The position numbers and the translations under genes were made by a program. The notes beneath the pieces were generated by a model, which saw only the letters and a program-made list of their open reading frames with translations, made no database searches and was not told the DNA's origin. This document shows, piece after piece, positions 1-7,384 of a DNA stretch of 23,593 nt (its first letter is position 1; every line of letters starts with the position of its first letter). This stretch comes from Sulfuricaulis sp049587675 (GTDB taxonomy: Bacteria > Pseudomonadota > Gammaproteobacteria > Acidiferrobacterales > Sulfurifustaceae). The stretch covers positions 1 to 23,593 of the forward strand of contig NZ_JBAVEJ010000039.1 in NCBI RefSeq assembly GCF_049587675.1, read 5' to 3'.

Positions 1-305
1 AGCCCGGGAGGTGTTTTCAAATCCCCGTAGCCGCCGCCGAGCATCACAGCCAAAATCGGAAGCAGCGAGCCTCGTGTTTGAGCCCGAGGCGCGTATTAGG
101 CACCCGGCGAGTTGAGGCGAGCGCCGATTTTGGCGAGAAGCGCAAGGAGTATTCGGCGGCTCCGGGGTGTCATTTCTTTTGGTGACTTTTCTTTGGACAA
201 GCAAAGAAAAGTCACCTGCCGTGGGTCAGCCACCCTCAACTAGCCTTCATCATCGCCAAAGGCGATTCGATAGAAGAGGGGGCACTGGGGCGGAGCCACC
301 CGCCA
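1..305. repeat. Structured non-coding intergenic element (nested inverted repeats)
   Basis: No convincing gene lies in the first 378 bases. The stretch is instead packed with dyads. Eleven-base arms at 49-59 (GCCAAAATCGG) and 124-134 enclose a smaller stem (69-74 with 85-90), and an outer pair GCCGCCGA (33-40) / TCGGCGGC (153-160) flanks them. A perfect 15-base stem follows at 181-216, then ATCGCC-AAA-GGCGAT at 252-266. This composite looks like the multi-copy intergenic elements found in many gammaproteobacterial genomes, but copy number cannot be seen from one window. The left boundary may lie outside the window. Confidence 0.55.
181..216. repeat. Perfect 15-bp hairpin
   Basis: GGTGACTTTTCTTTG (181-195) is followed by the six-base loop GACAAG and the exact reverse complement at 202-216. 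The arms carry A/T tracts on both sides, so on either strand the stem could fold in RNA. It lies about 160 bases before pgeF and could end transcription entering from the left, although no clean T-run follows it. Confidence 0.7.
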
Positions 306-378
306 TTAGCTTTTCATTCGTGCGCGGAGCGCACACAATAATGTAATATCACCCATCAGTAGGACAGAAAAACCAAAG

Positions 379-1143
379 ATGGCGGCGATCAATACCCTCG
401 AATTTGTCTACCCCGACTGGCCGGCACCGGTGCACGTGAAGGCGTTAACGACGACGCGCAATGGCGGATTCAGTGTCGGGCCGTATGCGTCATTCAATCT
501 CAGCAACCTCGTGGGCGACGAACCCGGCAACGTGCGCCGGAATCGTGCGTTGCTGGGCGAAGTCTTGAAACTTCCTGCTGACCCGATCTGGCTGACGCAG
601 GTGCACGGCACCCGTGTCATCGATGCTTTCGATGCCGGTCCCCGCGAAGAGGCGGACGGTTGCGTGACCGGTACGCCCGGCGTGGTCTGCGCGGTGCTGA
701 CGGCGGATTGTCTGCCGATTTTTTTATGCGACCGGCGCAGCACGCGCATCGGTGTGCTGCATGCCGGTTGGCGCGGACTGGCAGGGGGTATCGTCGAAGA
801 GGGCTTGCGAAAGATCCAGTTGCCGACTGCAAACTTGCTGGCTTGGCTCGGTCCTGCCATCGGTCCGTCGGCCTACGAAGTCAGCGACGAAGTGCGGCAA
901 GCTTTTATCCTTGTTGATCGGGAATTGGGGGAGGCGTTCACCCCTGTACCCAGCCACAAGGGACATTGGCTGGCGGATCTTTACGATATCGCGCGTCGAC
1001 GATTGCAGGCGCAGGGCGTGCACGCCGTTTATGGTGGATTGCGCTGCACGCTGCGAGAACACAATCTGTTTTTCTCGCATCGGCGTGACGGTAACTGTGG
1101 GCGCATGGCTTCGCTGATCTGGCTGGATAAAAACGCGCGTTAG
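379..1143 (+). CDS. pgeF: Peptidoglycan editing factor PgeF (YfiH / laccase-domain family)
   Basis: This 254-residue protein has the full family layout. The three expected metal/catalytic ligands are visible: His76 in LTQVHGTRV, Cys111 in LTADCLPIF and His128 in VLHAGWRG. LGPAIGPSAYEV and a C-terminal RDGNCGRMASLIW segment follow. Family members are cytoplasmic. They have been described as multicopper-oxidase-like or purine nucleoside-acting enzymes, and in E. coli as a factor that removes mis-incorporated L-Ser from peptidoglycan precursors. The start is the ATG at 379, with a modest AGGA about a dozen bases upstream. In many gammaproteobacteria pgeF sits directly before clpB; here clpB is about 14 kb away and a ZIP transporter follows after 38 bases, probably in one transcript. 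Length is normal for the family. Confidence 0.93.
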   Translation: MAAINTLEFVYPDWPAPVHVKALTTTRNGGFSVGPYASFNLSNLVGDEPGNVRRNRALLGEVLKLPADPIWLTQVHGTRVIDAFDAGPREEADGCVTGTPGVVCAVLTADCLPIFLCDRRSTRIGVLHAGWRGLAGGIVEEGLRKIQLPTANLLAWLGPAIGPSAYEVSDEVRQAFILVDRELGEAFTPVPSHKGHWLADLYDIARRRLQAQGVHAVYGGLRCTLREHNLFFSHRRDGNCGRMASLIWLDKNAR

Positions 1144-1181
1144 GCTATGATGCCGGTTTTCCGGCCGGCCGGCTCCCGAAA

Positions 1182-1964
1182 ATGAATTCCCTGATTCTCT
1201 GGATCATAGTCTTCACTGTTCTCGGTGGCGCGCTGAGCGTGCTTGCGGCCGGCGCTTTTCTGTTGTTGCCGGAGAGAGTGCGTACGCGGATGCTTTCGCC
1301 GATGGTCAGTTTCGCCATCGGTGCACTGCTCGGCGCGGCGTTTCTGGCGATCCTGCCGCACGCGTTCGAGGTTCCGGGCGTGGATGCGCATTCCGTCACG
1401 CTCACGGTGCTCTGCGGCATTCTGGTTTTTTTCCTGCTTGAGAAGATGGTGATCTGGCGCCATTGCCACACGGATGACTGTGAGGTGCACGTGCCGGACG
1501 TGGACAAGGCGCGCCACGCGGCGACCGGCAATCTGATCCTGATTGGCGACGGGATTCATAATATGGTGGACGGGGTACTGATCGCGGCGGCGTTCCTGAC
1601 CGACGTGCATCTCGGCGTGGTCACGAGCATCGCGGTCATCGCGCATGAAATCCCGCAGGAACTCGGCGACTTCGCGGTCCTGCTGCACAGCGGTTTCAGC
1701 CGCGGCAAGGCACTGCTCTACAACATGCTGACCAGTCTGACCACGGTGATCGGCGGTGTAGTCGCTTTTTATTCCTTGACGCTGGCTAACCGCATCGTGC
1801 CGTATGTGCTTGCGGTCGCGGCGTCGAGTTTCATCTATATCGCCGTGGCCGACCTCATCCCCGGCCTGCACAAGCGCCCAGAATTCAGCGCCACCGTGCA
1901 GCAGATCGTGCTGATTGCCCTCGGTGTGACCGTGATTTCCGTGGCCCATGCGATGCTGCATTAG
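1182..1964 (+). CDS. ZIP-family divalent metal transporter
   Basis: The 260-residue protein is almost entirely hydrophobic segments, about seven or eight helices, as in ZIP (ZupT-like) transporters. The two signature metal-site helices are present: GDGIHNMVDG (123-131; His126, Asn127, Asp130) and AHEIPQELGDF (154-164; His155, Glu156). The loop between the third and fourth helices carries a histidine/cysteine cluster (His94, Cys95, His96, His103, His112), typical of the variable metal-binding loop of this family. It should import zinc or a related divalent metal across the inner membrane; the exact metal cannot be read from sequence. It follows pgeF by 38 bases and is probably co-transcribed. 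No good ribosome site precedes the ATG, and upstream ATGs at 1147 and 1150 are out of frame. Confidence 0.9.
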   Translation: MNSLILWIIVFTVLGGALSVLAAGAFLLLPERVRTRMLSPMVSFAIGALLGAAFLAILPHAFEVPGVDAHSVTLTVLCGILVFFLLEKMVIWRHCHTDDCEVHVPDVDKARHAATGNLILIGDGIHNMVDGVLIAAAFLTDVHLGVVTSIAVIAHEIPQELGDFAVLLHSGFSRGKALLYNMLTSLTTVIGGVVAFYSLTLANRIVPYVLAVAASSFIYIAVADLIPGLHKRPEFSATVQQIVLIALGVTVISVAHAMLH

Positions 1965-1995
1965 CCGCTGACTGTAGCAACGGCTGCCAGCGGCT
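1963..1995. terminator. Weak hairpin between convergent genes
   Basis: AGCCGCTG (1963-1970) can pair with CAGCGGCT (1988-1995) around a 17-base loop, just after the ZIP transporter stop and before the 3' end of the opposing lipoprotein gene. There is no T-run on either side, so its role as a terminator is only a guess. Confidence 0.25.
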
Positions 1996-2012
1996 GGACA
2001 CGGATTCCTGTC

Positions 2013-2405
2013 CTAGCGGGTATAGATCGGTTTGGGGGGCACTCTTTGATCCAGGAACGGGTAGCCCCAACCAGCGAGCTTGCCGTCCTGCAGCACCACC
2101 GGCGTCAGTTCATCGTCGGTGATTTTATCGTCACGCGCCTTCAGATCGGTGTAGTAGTACAGGACCTCATAGGTCCTGCCGTCCTTGCCCTTGAGAACCT
2201 CGCTGCGGTAGGGATTGTCGATCCACATGAAAACGCCCTTGGACGGGTCCCTTCCCATCAAATCCATGACCAGTTCCTTGGGTTGGCCAACGGAGAGTTT
2301 TTTCAGGTTTTCCTTGTTCTGGTCTCTCAAGAGATCGCTGGTATCGAGATAAAGAGAACTGCATCCGGCCAACGTCAACGCCAGCAGAACGATGATTTTT
2401 TTCAT
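2013..2405 (-). CDS. Small lipoprotein, DUF3192-like
   Basis: The 130-residue product begins with a lysine-rich start, a short hydrophobic stretch and the lipobox LAGC (Cys15), so it should be a membrane-anchored lipoprotein. The mature part contains LSVGQPKELVMDLMG (37-51), the helix motif of the SmpA/OmlA-like fold. It continues with TYEVLYYYTD (78-87) and LTPVVLQDGKLAGWG (100-114), which resemble DUF3192 proteins. Function is unknown; small proteins of this fold often assist outer-membrane or envelope assembly. A GAGG sits eight bases before the ATG on this strand. The gene stands alone between a convergent transporter and a divergent DUF3015 gene, with 219 bases of shared upstream DNA. 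Confidence 0.75.
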   Translation of the reverse strand: MKKIIVLLALTLAGCSSLYLDTSDLLRDQNKENLKKLSVGQPKELVMDLMGRDPSKGVFMWIDNPYRSEVLKGKDGRTYEVLYYYTDLKARDDKITDDELTPVVLQDGKLAGWGYPFLDQRVPPKPIYTR

Positions 2406-2532
2406 AGTATCCTCGTCAATGATATCCTAAAGTTTGTTTCGTTATGCAATGATCAACCCGGATTAGCGAGTATTCTACGATCTGTTCGTGTAAGAAATGC
2501 ATCACGGATGGAACCGAAAACCGCTTATTCCC

Positions 2533-2561
2533 TTGACACATTCTTTTGCCGCGCCTATAAG
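2533..2561 (+). promoter_or_regulatory. Sigma-70 promoter of the DUF3015 gene
   Basis: A consensus -35 TTGACA (2533-2538) and a -10 TATAAG (2556-2561) are separated by exactly 17 bases. Transcription would start near 2568, giving a leader of nearly 60 bases before a strong AGGAGG (2611-2616) and the ATG at 2625. This is the best sigma-70 promoter in the window. Confidence 0.8.
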
Positions 2562-2589
2562 GTAAAATGTTGTAAGAGTATATAGGCGC
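2551..2589. promoter_or_regulatory. Inverted repeat overlapping the -10 (candidate operator)
   Basis: GCGCCTATA (2551-2559) and its exact reverse complement TATAGGCGC (2581-2589) lie 21 bases apart. The left arm covers the end of the promoter spacer and the start of the -10, and the right arm lies about 13-21 bases into the predicted transcript. Because the left arm should not be transcribed, a DNA-binding site is more likely than an RNA hairpin. Confidence 0.45.
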
Positions 2590-2624
2590 CGTTATTCCTT
2601 TTTTAATATCAGGAGGATATTTTA

Positions 2625-3122
2625 ATGCTGAATAAGAAGCTCGCAATTGTTGCTTTGATGGTCGCATTCCCTGTTGGTGCCATGGCTGCCGGTGAGAATA
2701 ATACTGGAACCTGCGGTTGGGGCGCCAAGCTGTTCGATGGTCAACGCGGAATTGCCCCTCAGGTTCTCGCGGCGACGACCAACGGTACTTCTGGCAACCA
2801 GACATTCGGTATTTCTTCCGGTACTTCCGGCTGCACGCAGGATGGAGTAGTAAAGTCCAACTGGAAGACCGCGATGTTCATCGACGGAAACAAATCCAAG
2901 CTGGCGCGCGACATGTCCACCGGCAGTGGCGAGTCGCTGGAGTCTCTGGCCAAACTGATCGGCATCCAGGACCAGCACAAGGCTGCTTTCTTCCAGGCTA
3001 CCAAGGATAACTTCTCAAATATCTTTGCCTCCGATAACGTCACGACCGATCAAGTCATGGCTTCTCTGAAGCAGGTGTTGGCATCGGACAGCGAACTTGC
3101 TCCGTACTCCAAATCGATCTAA
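2625..3122 (+). CDS. Exported DUF3015 family protein
   Basis: This 165-residue protein starts with a clear signal peptide (MLNKKLAIVALMVAFPVGAMA, cleavage near residues 21-22). The mature part shows the DUF3015 pattern: TGTCGWGAKLFDGQRG (27-42), then LAATTNGTSGNQTFG (48-62) and SGTSGC (65-70). Two cysteines, Cys30 and Cys70, could form a disulfide in the periplasm. The C-terminal half is helical and polar. No biochemical role is established for the family as far as I know. Expression is probably high: a near-consensus promoter and an AGGAGG eight bases before the ATG. A strong terminator right after the stop makes it largely a single-gene transcript, although the DUF4105 gene follows on the same strand. 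Confidence 0.85.
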   Translation: MLNKKLAIVALMVAFPVGAMAAGENNTGTCGWGAKLFDGQRGIAPQVLAATTNGTSGNQTFGISSGTSGCTQDGVVKSNWKTAMFIDGNKSKLARDMSTGSGESLESLAKLIGIQDQHKAAFFQATKDNFSNIFASDNVTTDQVMASLKQVLASDSELAPYSKSI

Positions 3123-3146
3123 CTTGATTTAAGTTGTCGCTTCACC

Positions 3147-3181
3147 ACGGCACCCAGCGGCTGCAAGCTGGGTGCCGTTTT
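3147..3181 (+). terminator. Intrinsic terminator after the DUF3015 gene
   Basis: ACGGCACCCAGC (3147-3158) pairs perfectly with GCTGGGTGCCGT (3167-3178) around an eight-base loop. The last base of the stem begins a short T-run (3178-3181). It lies 25 bases past the DUF3015 stop and argues against any start codon for the next gene upstream of it. Confidence 0.85.
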
Positions 3182-3208
3182 CATATCCCCCGTCATCACG
3201 GGCATCCC

Positions 3209-5122
3209 ATGCCAGGGCGCTGGATTTTATTACTCATTCTTTTGTGGCAACCGCTCGCGGTTTTCGCGAGTGATAACACCTATTTGAATGAACTGGTCGC
3301 GCAGTCGCGACAGCAACATCTCGCACAACGTTCCGAGTGGCGTAATCTCCTGCACTACAAGCCGTATGTCTATTGGACAGGAATGCGGAGCCTCGCCGAC
3401 GACCCGGCGTTTTTCAATGCTCCCGACGGTAAAACCGACGCGGCGGCGGAACTGGAAGCCACGCTCGCCGTTTTTTTCTCAACGGCGGAAGAAACCGACA
3501 AAGTACAAAATCCGCAGTGCCGCTTCATCGCCCGCTACCATTGGCTGAAGGAGCAACTGCATTTTGATCCGGCACGCCTGCCGGAACAGCCCTGCCGGCG
3601 GTTCTACGAATGGCGTGCAGCTCTTGATCCACATGAAATCACACTGGTATTTCCGGCCGCTTACCTCAATAACCCAGCCTCCATGTACGGCCATACGCTG
3701 TTGCGTATCGATGCCAGGGATCAGAATGAACGGACGCGATTGCTCGCCTATTCCATCAGCTATGCCGCCGGCACGGATGAAACCAGCGGTCTAATTTTTG
3801 CGGTCAGGGGCTTATTCGGAGGATATCCCGGTGTATTCGCTATTACGCCTTATTACATCAAGGTCAGGGAATACAGCGATATCGAAAACCGCGACGTGTG
3901 GGAGTATCAGCTGACGCTGACACCCTTGGAAATCGACCGGCTCCTGATGCACACATGGGAGCTTGGCCCAACACACTTTGATTATTATTTCTTTGACGAG
4001 AACTGTGCCTACCATCTGTTGTCGCTGCTGGAAGTGGCGCGCCCGGGCCTGGAATTGACCGACCGATTCCGCTGGTGGGCGATTCCCTCCGATACTGTGC
4101 GCGCCGTCGCCGAACAGCCCGGTCTGGTCAAGCGCGTGGTGTATCGTCCCGCCACGGCGACGATTATCCGGCAACGCTTGACGCAGATGGATGTCCGACA
4201 ATCCGTTATGGCCAAGGATCTGGCGGAGCGAAAAATTCTCCCGTCCGACAATCGTATGCAAGAGTTGCCGTTGCCGGAACAGGCAAAGATATTGGAGCTC
4301 GCCTACGATTATGCCACGTATAAATCGGCGACGGGCAATGCCACGACAACGACCGGCGAGATGCATGAGCTGTTGTTGGCGCGCAGCCGCCTGGAAGTGC
4401 CGCCGCAACAGCCCGAGGTACCTGTGCCCGCGGTGCGCCCCGATCAGGGCCACAAAACTTCGCGCCTGGCGCTGGGCGCCGGAAGTCGCGGCGGCCGCCA
4501 ATTCGGGGAGATCGACCTGCGTCCGACCTATCACGATCTCATGGATGACGACGGCGGTTATACGCGCGGCGCCCAGATCGAGTTTTTCAACATGAGGTTC
4601 CGGCACTACCGGGACGACGACAGTCTCCGCCTGGAGGAGTTCACGCCGCTGAATATCGTCTCGCTGTCGCCGCGCGATGATTTTTTCACGCCGGTTTCAT
4701 GGAAGATCAATGTCGGCTGGACACGCAAGCATTTTTCCGACGATGACGAACCGCTGGTATTCCGCGCCAATGCCGGGCCTGGCCTTGCCTTCAATATGCC
4801 GGGCTCGCATGACGGGCATTCAGTGTACTACGGTTTTGTCGAGGCCGCGCTGGACGTGGGTAAAAGCTTTGACCAGGACTATGCGCTGGGCGCCGGACCC
4901 ACCTTGGGATGGCTGACGGATATATCGGATCGATGGCGAATCAACATGTATGCGCGCTCGCTTCGTTATGCTCTGGGCGACGCGCATAATGCACGCGAGT
5001 TGATGCTCGAGCAGCGCTATTCCCTGACCCGGCAGAGCGCTGTGCGCCTCGAATTGTTTCGCAAACAGGAGTTCCAGGATTACTGGAATGGCGGGGAGAT
5101 TTCCCTGAACATCTATTTCTGA
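3209..5122 (+). CDS. DUF4105 domain envelope protein with probable outer-membrane C-terminus
   Basis: From the ATG at 3209 the protein has 637 residues and opens with a signal peptide (MPGRWILLLILLWQPLAVFA). An in-frame TTG at 3134 is less likely because it would precede the terminator and bury the signal. The central DUF4105 domain shows NPASMYGHTLLRID (155-168) and the Cys-containing FDENCAYHLLSLLE (262-275), both typical of this family. The last ~200 residues alternate polar and hydrophobic/aromatic positions and end in SLNIYF. A terminal Phe of this kind suggests a beta-barrel inserted by the BAM machinery. Function is unknown. The gene overlaps the following hydrolase gene by one base (TGATG), so translation of the two is probably coupled. 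The ribosome site before 3209 is weak. Confidence 0.8.
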   Translation: MPGRWILLLILLWQPLAVFASDNTYLNELVAQSRQQHLAQRSEWRNLLHYKPYVYWTGMRSLADDPAFFNAPDGKTDAAAELEATLAVFFSTAEETDKVQNPQCRFIARYHWLKEQLHFDPARLPEQPCRRFYEWRAALDPHEITLVFPAAYLNNPASMYGHTLLRIDARDQNERTRLLAYSISYAAGTDETSGLIFAVRGLFGGYPGVFAITPYYIKVREYSDIENRDVWEYQLTLTPLEIDRLLMHTWELGPTHFDYYFFDENCAYHLLSLLEVARPGLELTDRFRWWAIPSDTVRAVAEQPGLVKRVVYRPATATIIRQRLTQMDVRQSVMAKDLAERKILPSDNRMQELPLPEQAKILELAYDYATYKSATGNATTTTGEMHELLLARSRLEVPPQQPEVPVPAVRPDQGHKTSRLALGAGSRGGRQFGEIDLRPTYHDLMDDDGGYTRGAQIEFFNMRFRHYRDDDSLRLEEFTPLNIVSLSPRDDFFTPVSWKINVGWTRKHFSDDDEPLVFRANAGPGLAFNMPGSHDGHSVYYGFVEAALDVGKSFDQDYALGAGPTLGWLTDISDRWRINMYARSLRYALGDAHNARELMLEQRYSLTRQSAVRLELFRKQEFQDYWNGGEISLNIYF

Positions 5123-5970
5123 TGCGGTGCTTGTTGCTCATCGTCATGCTGTCTGCCGGCCTCCTGGGTTGCAGTGGGATGTTTTTCTTTCCCTATCGCG
5201 GCCAGGTGCTTTCGCCCGAGCAGTTGGGGCTGAAATACGAAGACGTGTATTTTACGGCGAGCGACGGCATCCGCCTGCACGCCTGGCTTCTGCCGGCCGA
5301 GGGCAAGGCGCTCGGCACGATTCTGTTCCTGCACGGCAACGCCGAGAACATCAGCACCCATATCATGTCGGTGCGCTGGTTGCCGGCGCAGGGCTACAAC
5401 GTGTTCCTGCTCGATTATCGCGGCTATGGCGCCTCTGAAGGTGAGCCCTCCGTGGAAGGCGTGCAGGAGGACGTGAATGCGGCCATGCGAACACTGCTGT
5501 CACGGCCCGACGTGAATCCCGACCGCCTCGTGGTATTCGGACAAAGTCTCGGCGGCTCGATTGCCATCTATAACGTGGCGCATTCACCATACCGTCAACA
5601 CATCCGGGCCCTGGCGGTCGAAAGCGCCTTCGCCAGTTATCGGCAGATCGCGCGCGAGAAGCTGGCCGATTTCTGGCTGACCTGGCCATTGCAGTATCCG
5701 CTATCGTGGACGGTATCGGACGCGTACAGTCCCTCCGATGCAGTCGCCGGTGTCAGCCCGATTCCATTGCTCGTCATCCACGGGGATCACGATGCGATCG
5801 TGCCGCTGCATCACGGACAACGTTTGTACGAACTGGCACGAGAACCCAAACAGCTATGGGTTGTTCCCGGCGGGGGACATATCCAAGCATTTCAATATCA
5901 AACTTATCGCGACCGTTTCGTCGCCTATCTGACAGAAGTTCTGCAGGAATCTCCGGCGGGTCACAAATAG
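5122..5970 (+). CDS. Lipoprotein alpha/beta hydrolase
   Basis: The 282-residue protein has an N-terminal lipobox LLGC (Cys17), so it is probably lipid-anchored in the cell envelope. It is an alpha/beta hydrolase of the Bem46/YfhR-like type: oxyanion segment LFLHGNAEN (68-76), LLDYRGYGASEG (96-107), nucleophile elbow FGQSLGGS with Ser142, a probable acid Asp224 in VIHGDHDAIVP, and the last-strand His253 in PGGGHIQAF. The catalytic triad is complete, so an active esterase, lipase or amidase-like enzyme is expected; the substrate is unknown. It starts inside the DUF4105 stop codon (TGATG) and so probably acts in the same process. Its 3' end overlaps the opposing DsrE-like gene by ten bases. Confidence 0.87.
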   Translation: MRCLLLIVMLSAGLLGCSGMFFFPYRGQVLSPEQLGLKYEDVYFTASDGIRLHAWLLPAEGKALGTILFLHGNAENISTHIMSVRWLPAQGYNVFLLDYRGYGASEGEPSVEGVQEDVNAAMRTLLSRPDVNPDRLVVFGQSLGGSIAIYNVAHSPYRQHIRALAVESAFASYRQIAREKLADFWLTWPLQYPLSWTVSDAYSPSDAVAGVSPIPLLVIHGDHDAIVPLHHGQRLYELAREPKQLWVVPGGGHIQAFQYQTYRDRFVAYLTEVLQESPAGHK

Positions 5971-6455
5971 ACGTAGCCGTTGCGGCGCAGCCGTTCCTCT
6001 TCGTCCGGCCCGTAGGGCACCAGCTCGATGAACGCGGGGACGTCCTCCTTCCGCAGGCCGAGGCGGTGCATTTCAGTCAGGCACATCTTTACCTCGATGA
6101 CGTGCGCGGCGTCGAGACGCGCCGCTTGGTCCACGGTTTTTTGGAACCGCGGATAGTTTTGCTTCGCAAATATTTCTATCTCGGGCCCGTGCAGCACCAG
6201 CGCAATCCCGGTACGGGCATCGTCGGCATGCATGGTTTGCGCCAGTTGTTCGGCGCGCGCCAGCAGGCCGGCAATCTCCTCGGGTGTATGCAGCGTGACG
6301 CTGAAAAGATAGCGTCCGTGCTGTTCGGTCAAGCTCGTGACCGGCGCGCCATGATCCGGGCGCGCCGTGTCGGACGAAGCGCGCGGCCAGAACAGATAAG
6401 CAGCGGCCGCAATGGCGGTTATCAGCACCAGAGCGGCAATATGTTTGCGGTGCAT
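5961..6455 (-). CDS. Membrane-anchored DsrE/DsrF-like protein
   Basis: This 164-residue protein begins with one N-terminal membrane segment (residues 6-23), with no lipobox. The rest is a small alpha/beta domain resembling the DsrE/DsrF/YchN superfamily: GIALVLHGPEIEIFAK (83-98), a helix, VIEVKMCLTEMHRLGL (119-134) containing the family-position Cys125, then a C-terminal VPYGPDEEERLRRNGYVYL. In DsrE-type proteins a cysteine at this place takes part in sulfur transfer; whether Cys125 does so here is inference. The anchor implies that the domain faces the periplasm. A GGAG lies about seven bases before the ATG. It follows nadC by 27 bases on the same strand, so the two are probably co-transcribed, with no obvious functional link. 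Confidence 0.72.
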   Translation of the reverse strand: MHRKHIAALVLITAIAAAAYLFWPRASSDTARPDHGAPVTSLTEQHGRYLFSVTLHTPEEIAGLLARAEQLAQTMHADDARTGIALVLHGPEIEIFAKQNYPRFQKTVDQAARLDAAHVIEVKMCLTEMHRLGLRKEDVPAFIELVPYGPDEEERLRRNGYVYL

Positions 6456-6482
6456 GCCGGGCTCCTTTTTGTCTGGCCGGAA

Positions 6483-7331
6483 TCAGGATGGATGGGCAAA
6501 ACGCATGGACAAGTCTACCGCCCTGACGTTCTTGGTCATATCCCCGATCGAGATGAAGTCCACTCCCGTTTCGGCAATGTCTCTGATGTTGGAAAGATTT
6601 ATCCCGCCGGAGGCCTCGAGCTTCGCCCGCCCGCGGGTTTCGGCGACGGCGGCTTTCAGTTCCTCCACGCTGAAATTGTCGAGCAACAGCCGATCCGCGC
6701 CGGCGGCCAGCGCCTCGCGCAGTTGCCCGATATTTTCCACTTCGATCTCGATGCTGATGCCCTTGGGCGCCGAGTGGCGCGCGGCCTCGAGCGCCGCCAT
6801 GATGGAGCCCGCGGCGGCGATATGATTTTCCTTGATGAGTATCGCGTCGTATAGACCGATGCGGTGATTATGCCCGCCGCCGCAGGCGACGGCGTATTTT
6901 TGCGCGCGGCGCAATCCGGGAATGGTCTTGCGCGTGTCGAGGATGATCGTCTTGGTGCCGCGCACTGCGTCCACGTACTCGCGCGCGCGCGTCGCGGTGC
7001 CGGACAGGAGTTGGAGAAAATTGAGCGCCGCGCGCTCGCCGGTCAGAAGAGCGCGTGCCGGGCCGGTGACGCTGCACTGCATCCGGTCGGCGCGGATCGC
7101 CTCGCCATCCTTCGCTCGCCAAACGACGCGGATGCGCTCGTCAACCTGGCGGAAAACCTCGTCGAACCAGGCAGTGCCGCAGAGTACGGCATCTTCGCGG
7201 GTAATGACCTGCGCCTCGGCGCGTGCGTCGGCGGGGATGAGCGCCGCCGTCAGGTCGCCCGGTCCCACGTCTTCGGCGAGTGCGCGGCGGACTGTCTCGG
7301 TGACGTCTTCAGGGAGTTTCGGCGCTGACAT
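6483..7331 (-). CDS. nadC: Nicotinate-nucleotide pyrophosphorylase (carboxylating), quinolinate phosphoribosyltransferase
   Basis: The 282-residue enzyme converts quinolinate and PRPP to nicotinate mononucleotide, CO2 and pyrophosphate in de novo NAD synthesis, in the cytoplasm. Family motifs are all present in order: EDVGPGDLT (20-28), ERAALNFLQLLSGTAT (99-114), DTRKTIPGLRRAQKYAV (132-148), GGGHNHRIGLYDAILIKEN (151-169), EVEN (197-200), LLLDNF (215-220) and EASGGI (239-244). Length is normal. The ribosome site is weak, but the ATG at 7331 gives the usual N-terminus. A TATAAT on this strand (7369-7364) lies about 35 bases upstream and may belong to its own promoter. The antiporter gene ends 53 bases upstream on the same strand, so read-through is also possible. 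Confidence 0.96.
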   Translation of the reverse strand: MSAPKLPEDVTETVRRALAEDVGPGDLTAALIPADARAEAQVITREDAVLCGTAWFDEVFRQVDERIRVVWRAKDGEAIRADRMQCSVTGPARALLTGERAALNFLQLLSGTATRAREYVDAVRGTKTIILDTRKTIPGLRRAQKYAVACGGGHNHRIGLYDAILIKENHIAAAGSIMAALEAARHSAPKGISIEIEVENIGQLREALAAGADRLLLDNFSVEELKAAVAETRGRAKLEASGGINLSNIRDIAETGVDFISIGDMTKNVRAVDLSMRFAHPS

Positions 7332-7363
7332 CTGAACTTTCGTTAGAGGTTATTCCCACCGGC

Positions 7364-7369
7364 ATTATA
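7364..7369 (-). promoter_or_regulatory. Possible -10 element of nadC
   Basis: Read on the minus strand this is a perfect TATAAT. No convincing -35 is found at 16-18 bases upstream, where the sequence lies inside the end of the antiporter gene. It sits inside a small dyad, GGTTAT (7349-7354) / ATAACC (7367-7372). Confidence 0.3.
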
Positions 7370-7384
7370 ACCGGGAGCGCTGAT

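Noticed and set aside
2046..2585. Open frame of 179 codons on the plus strand
   Set aside because: It is antisense to the lipoprotein gene, which has a lipobox, a ribosome site and family resemblance, and it runs through the DUF3015 promoter.
3134..3208. TTG start adding 25 residues to the DUF4105 protein
   Set aside because: It would start before an intrinsic terminator and hide the signal peptide that begins at the ATG at 3209.
5706..6854. Open frame of 382 codons on the plus strand
   Set aside because: It runs through the hydrolase 3' end and antisense to the DsrE-like gene and nadC, which both have clear families.
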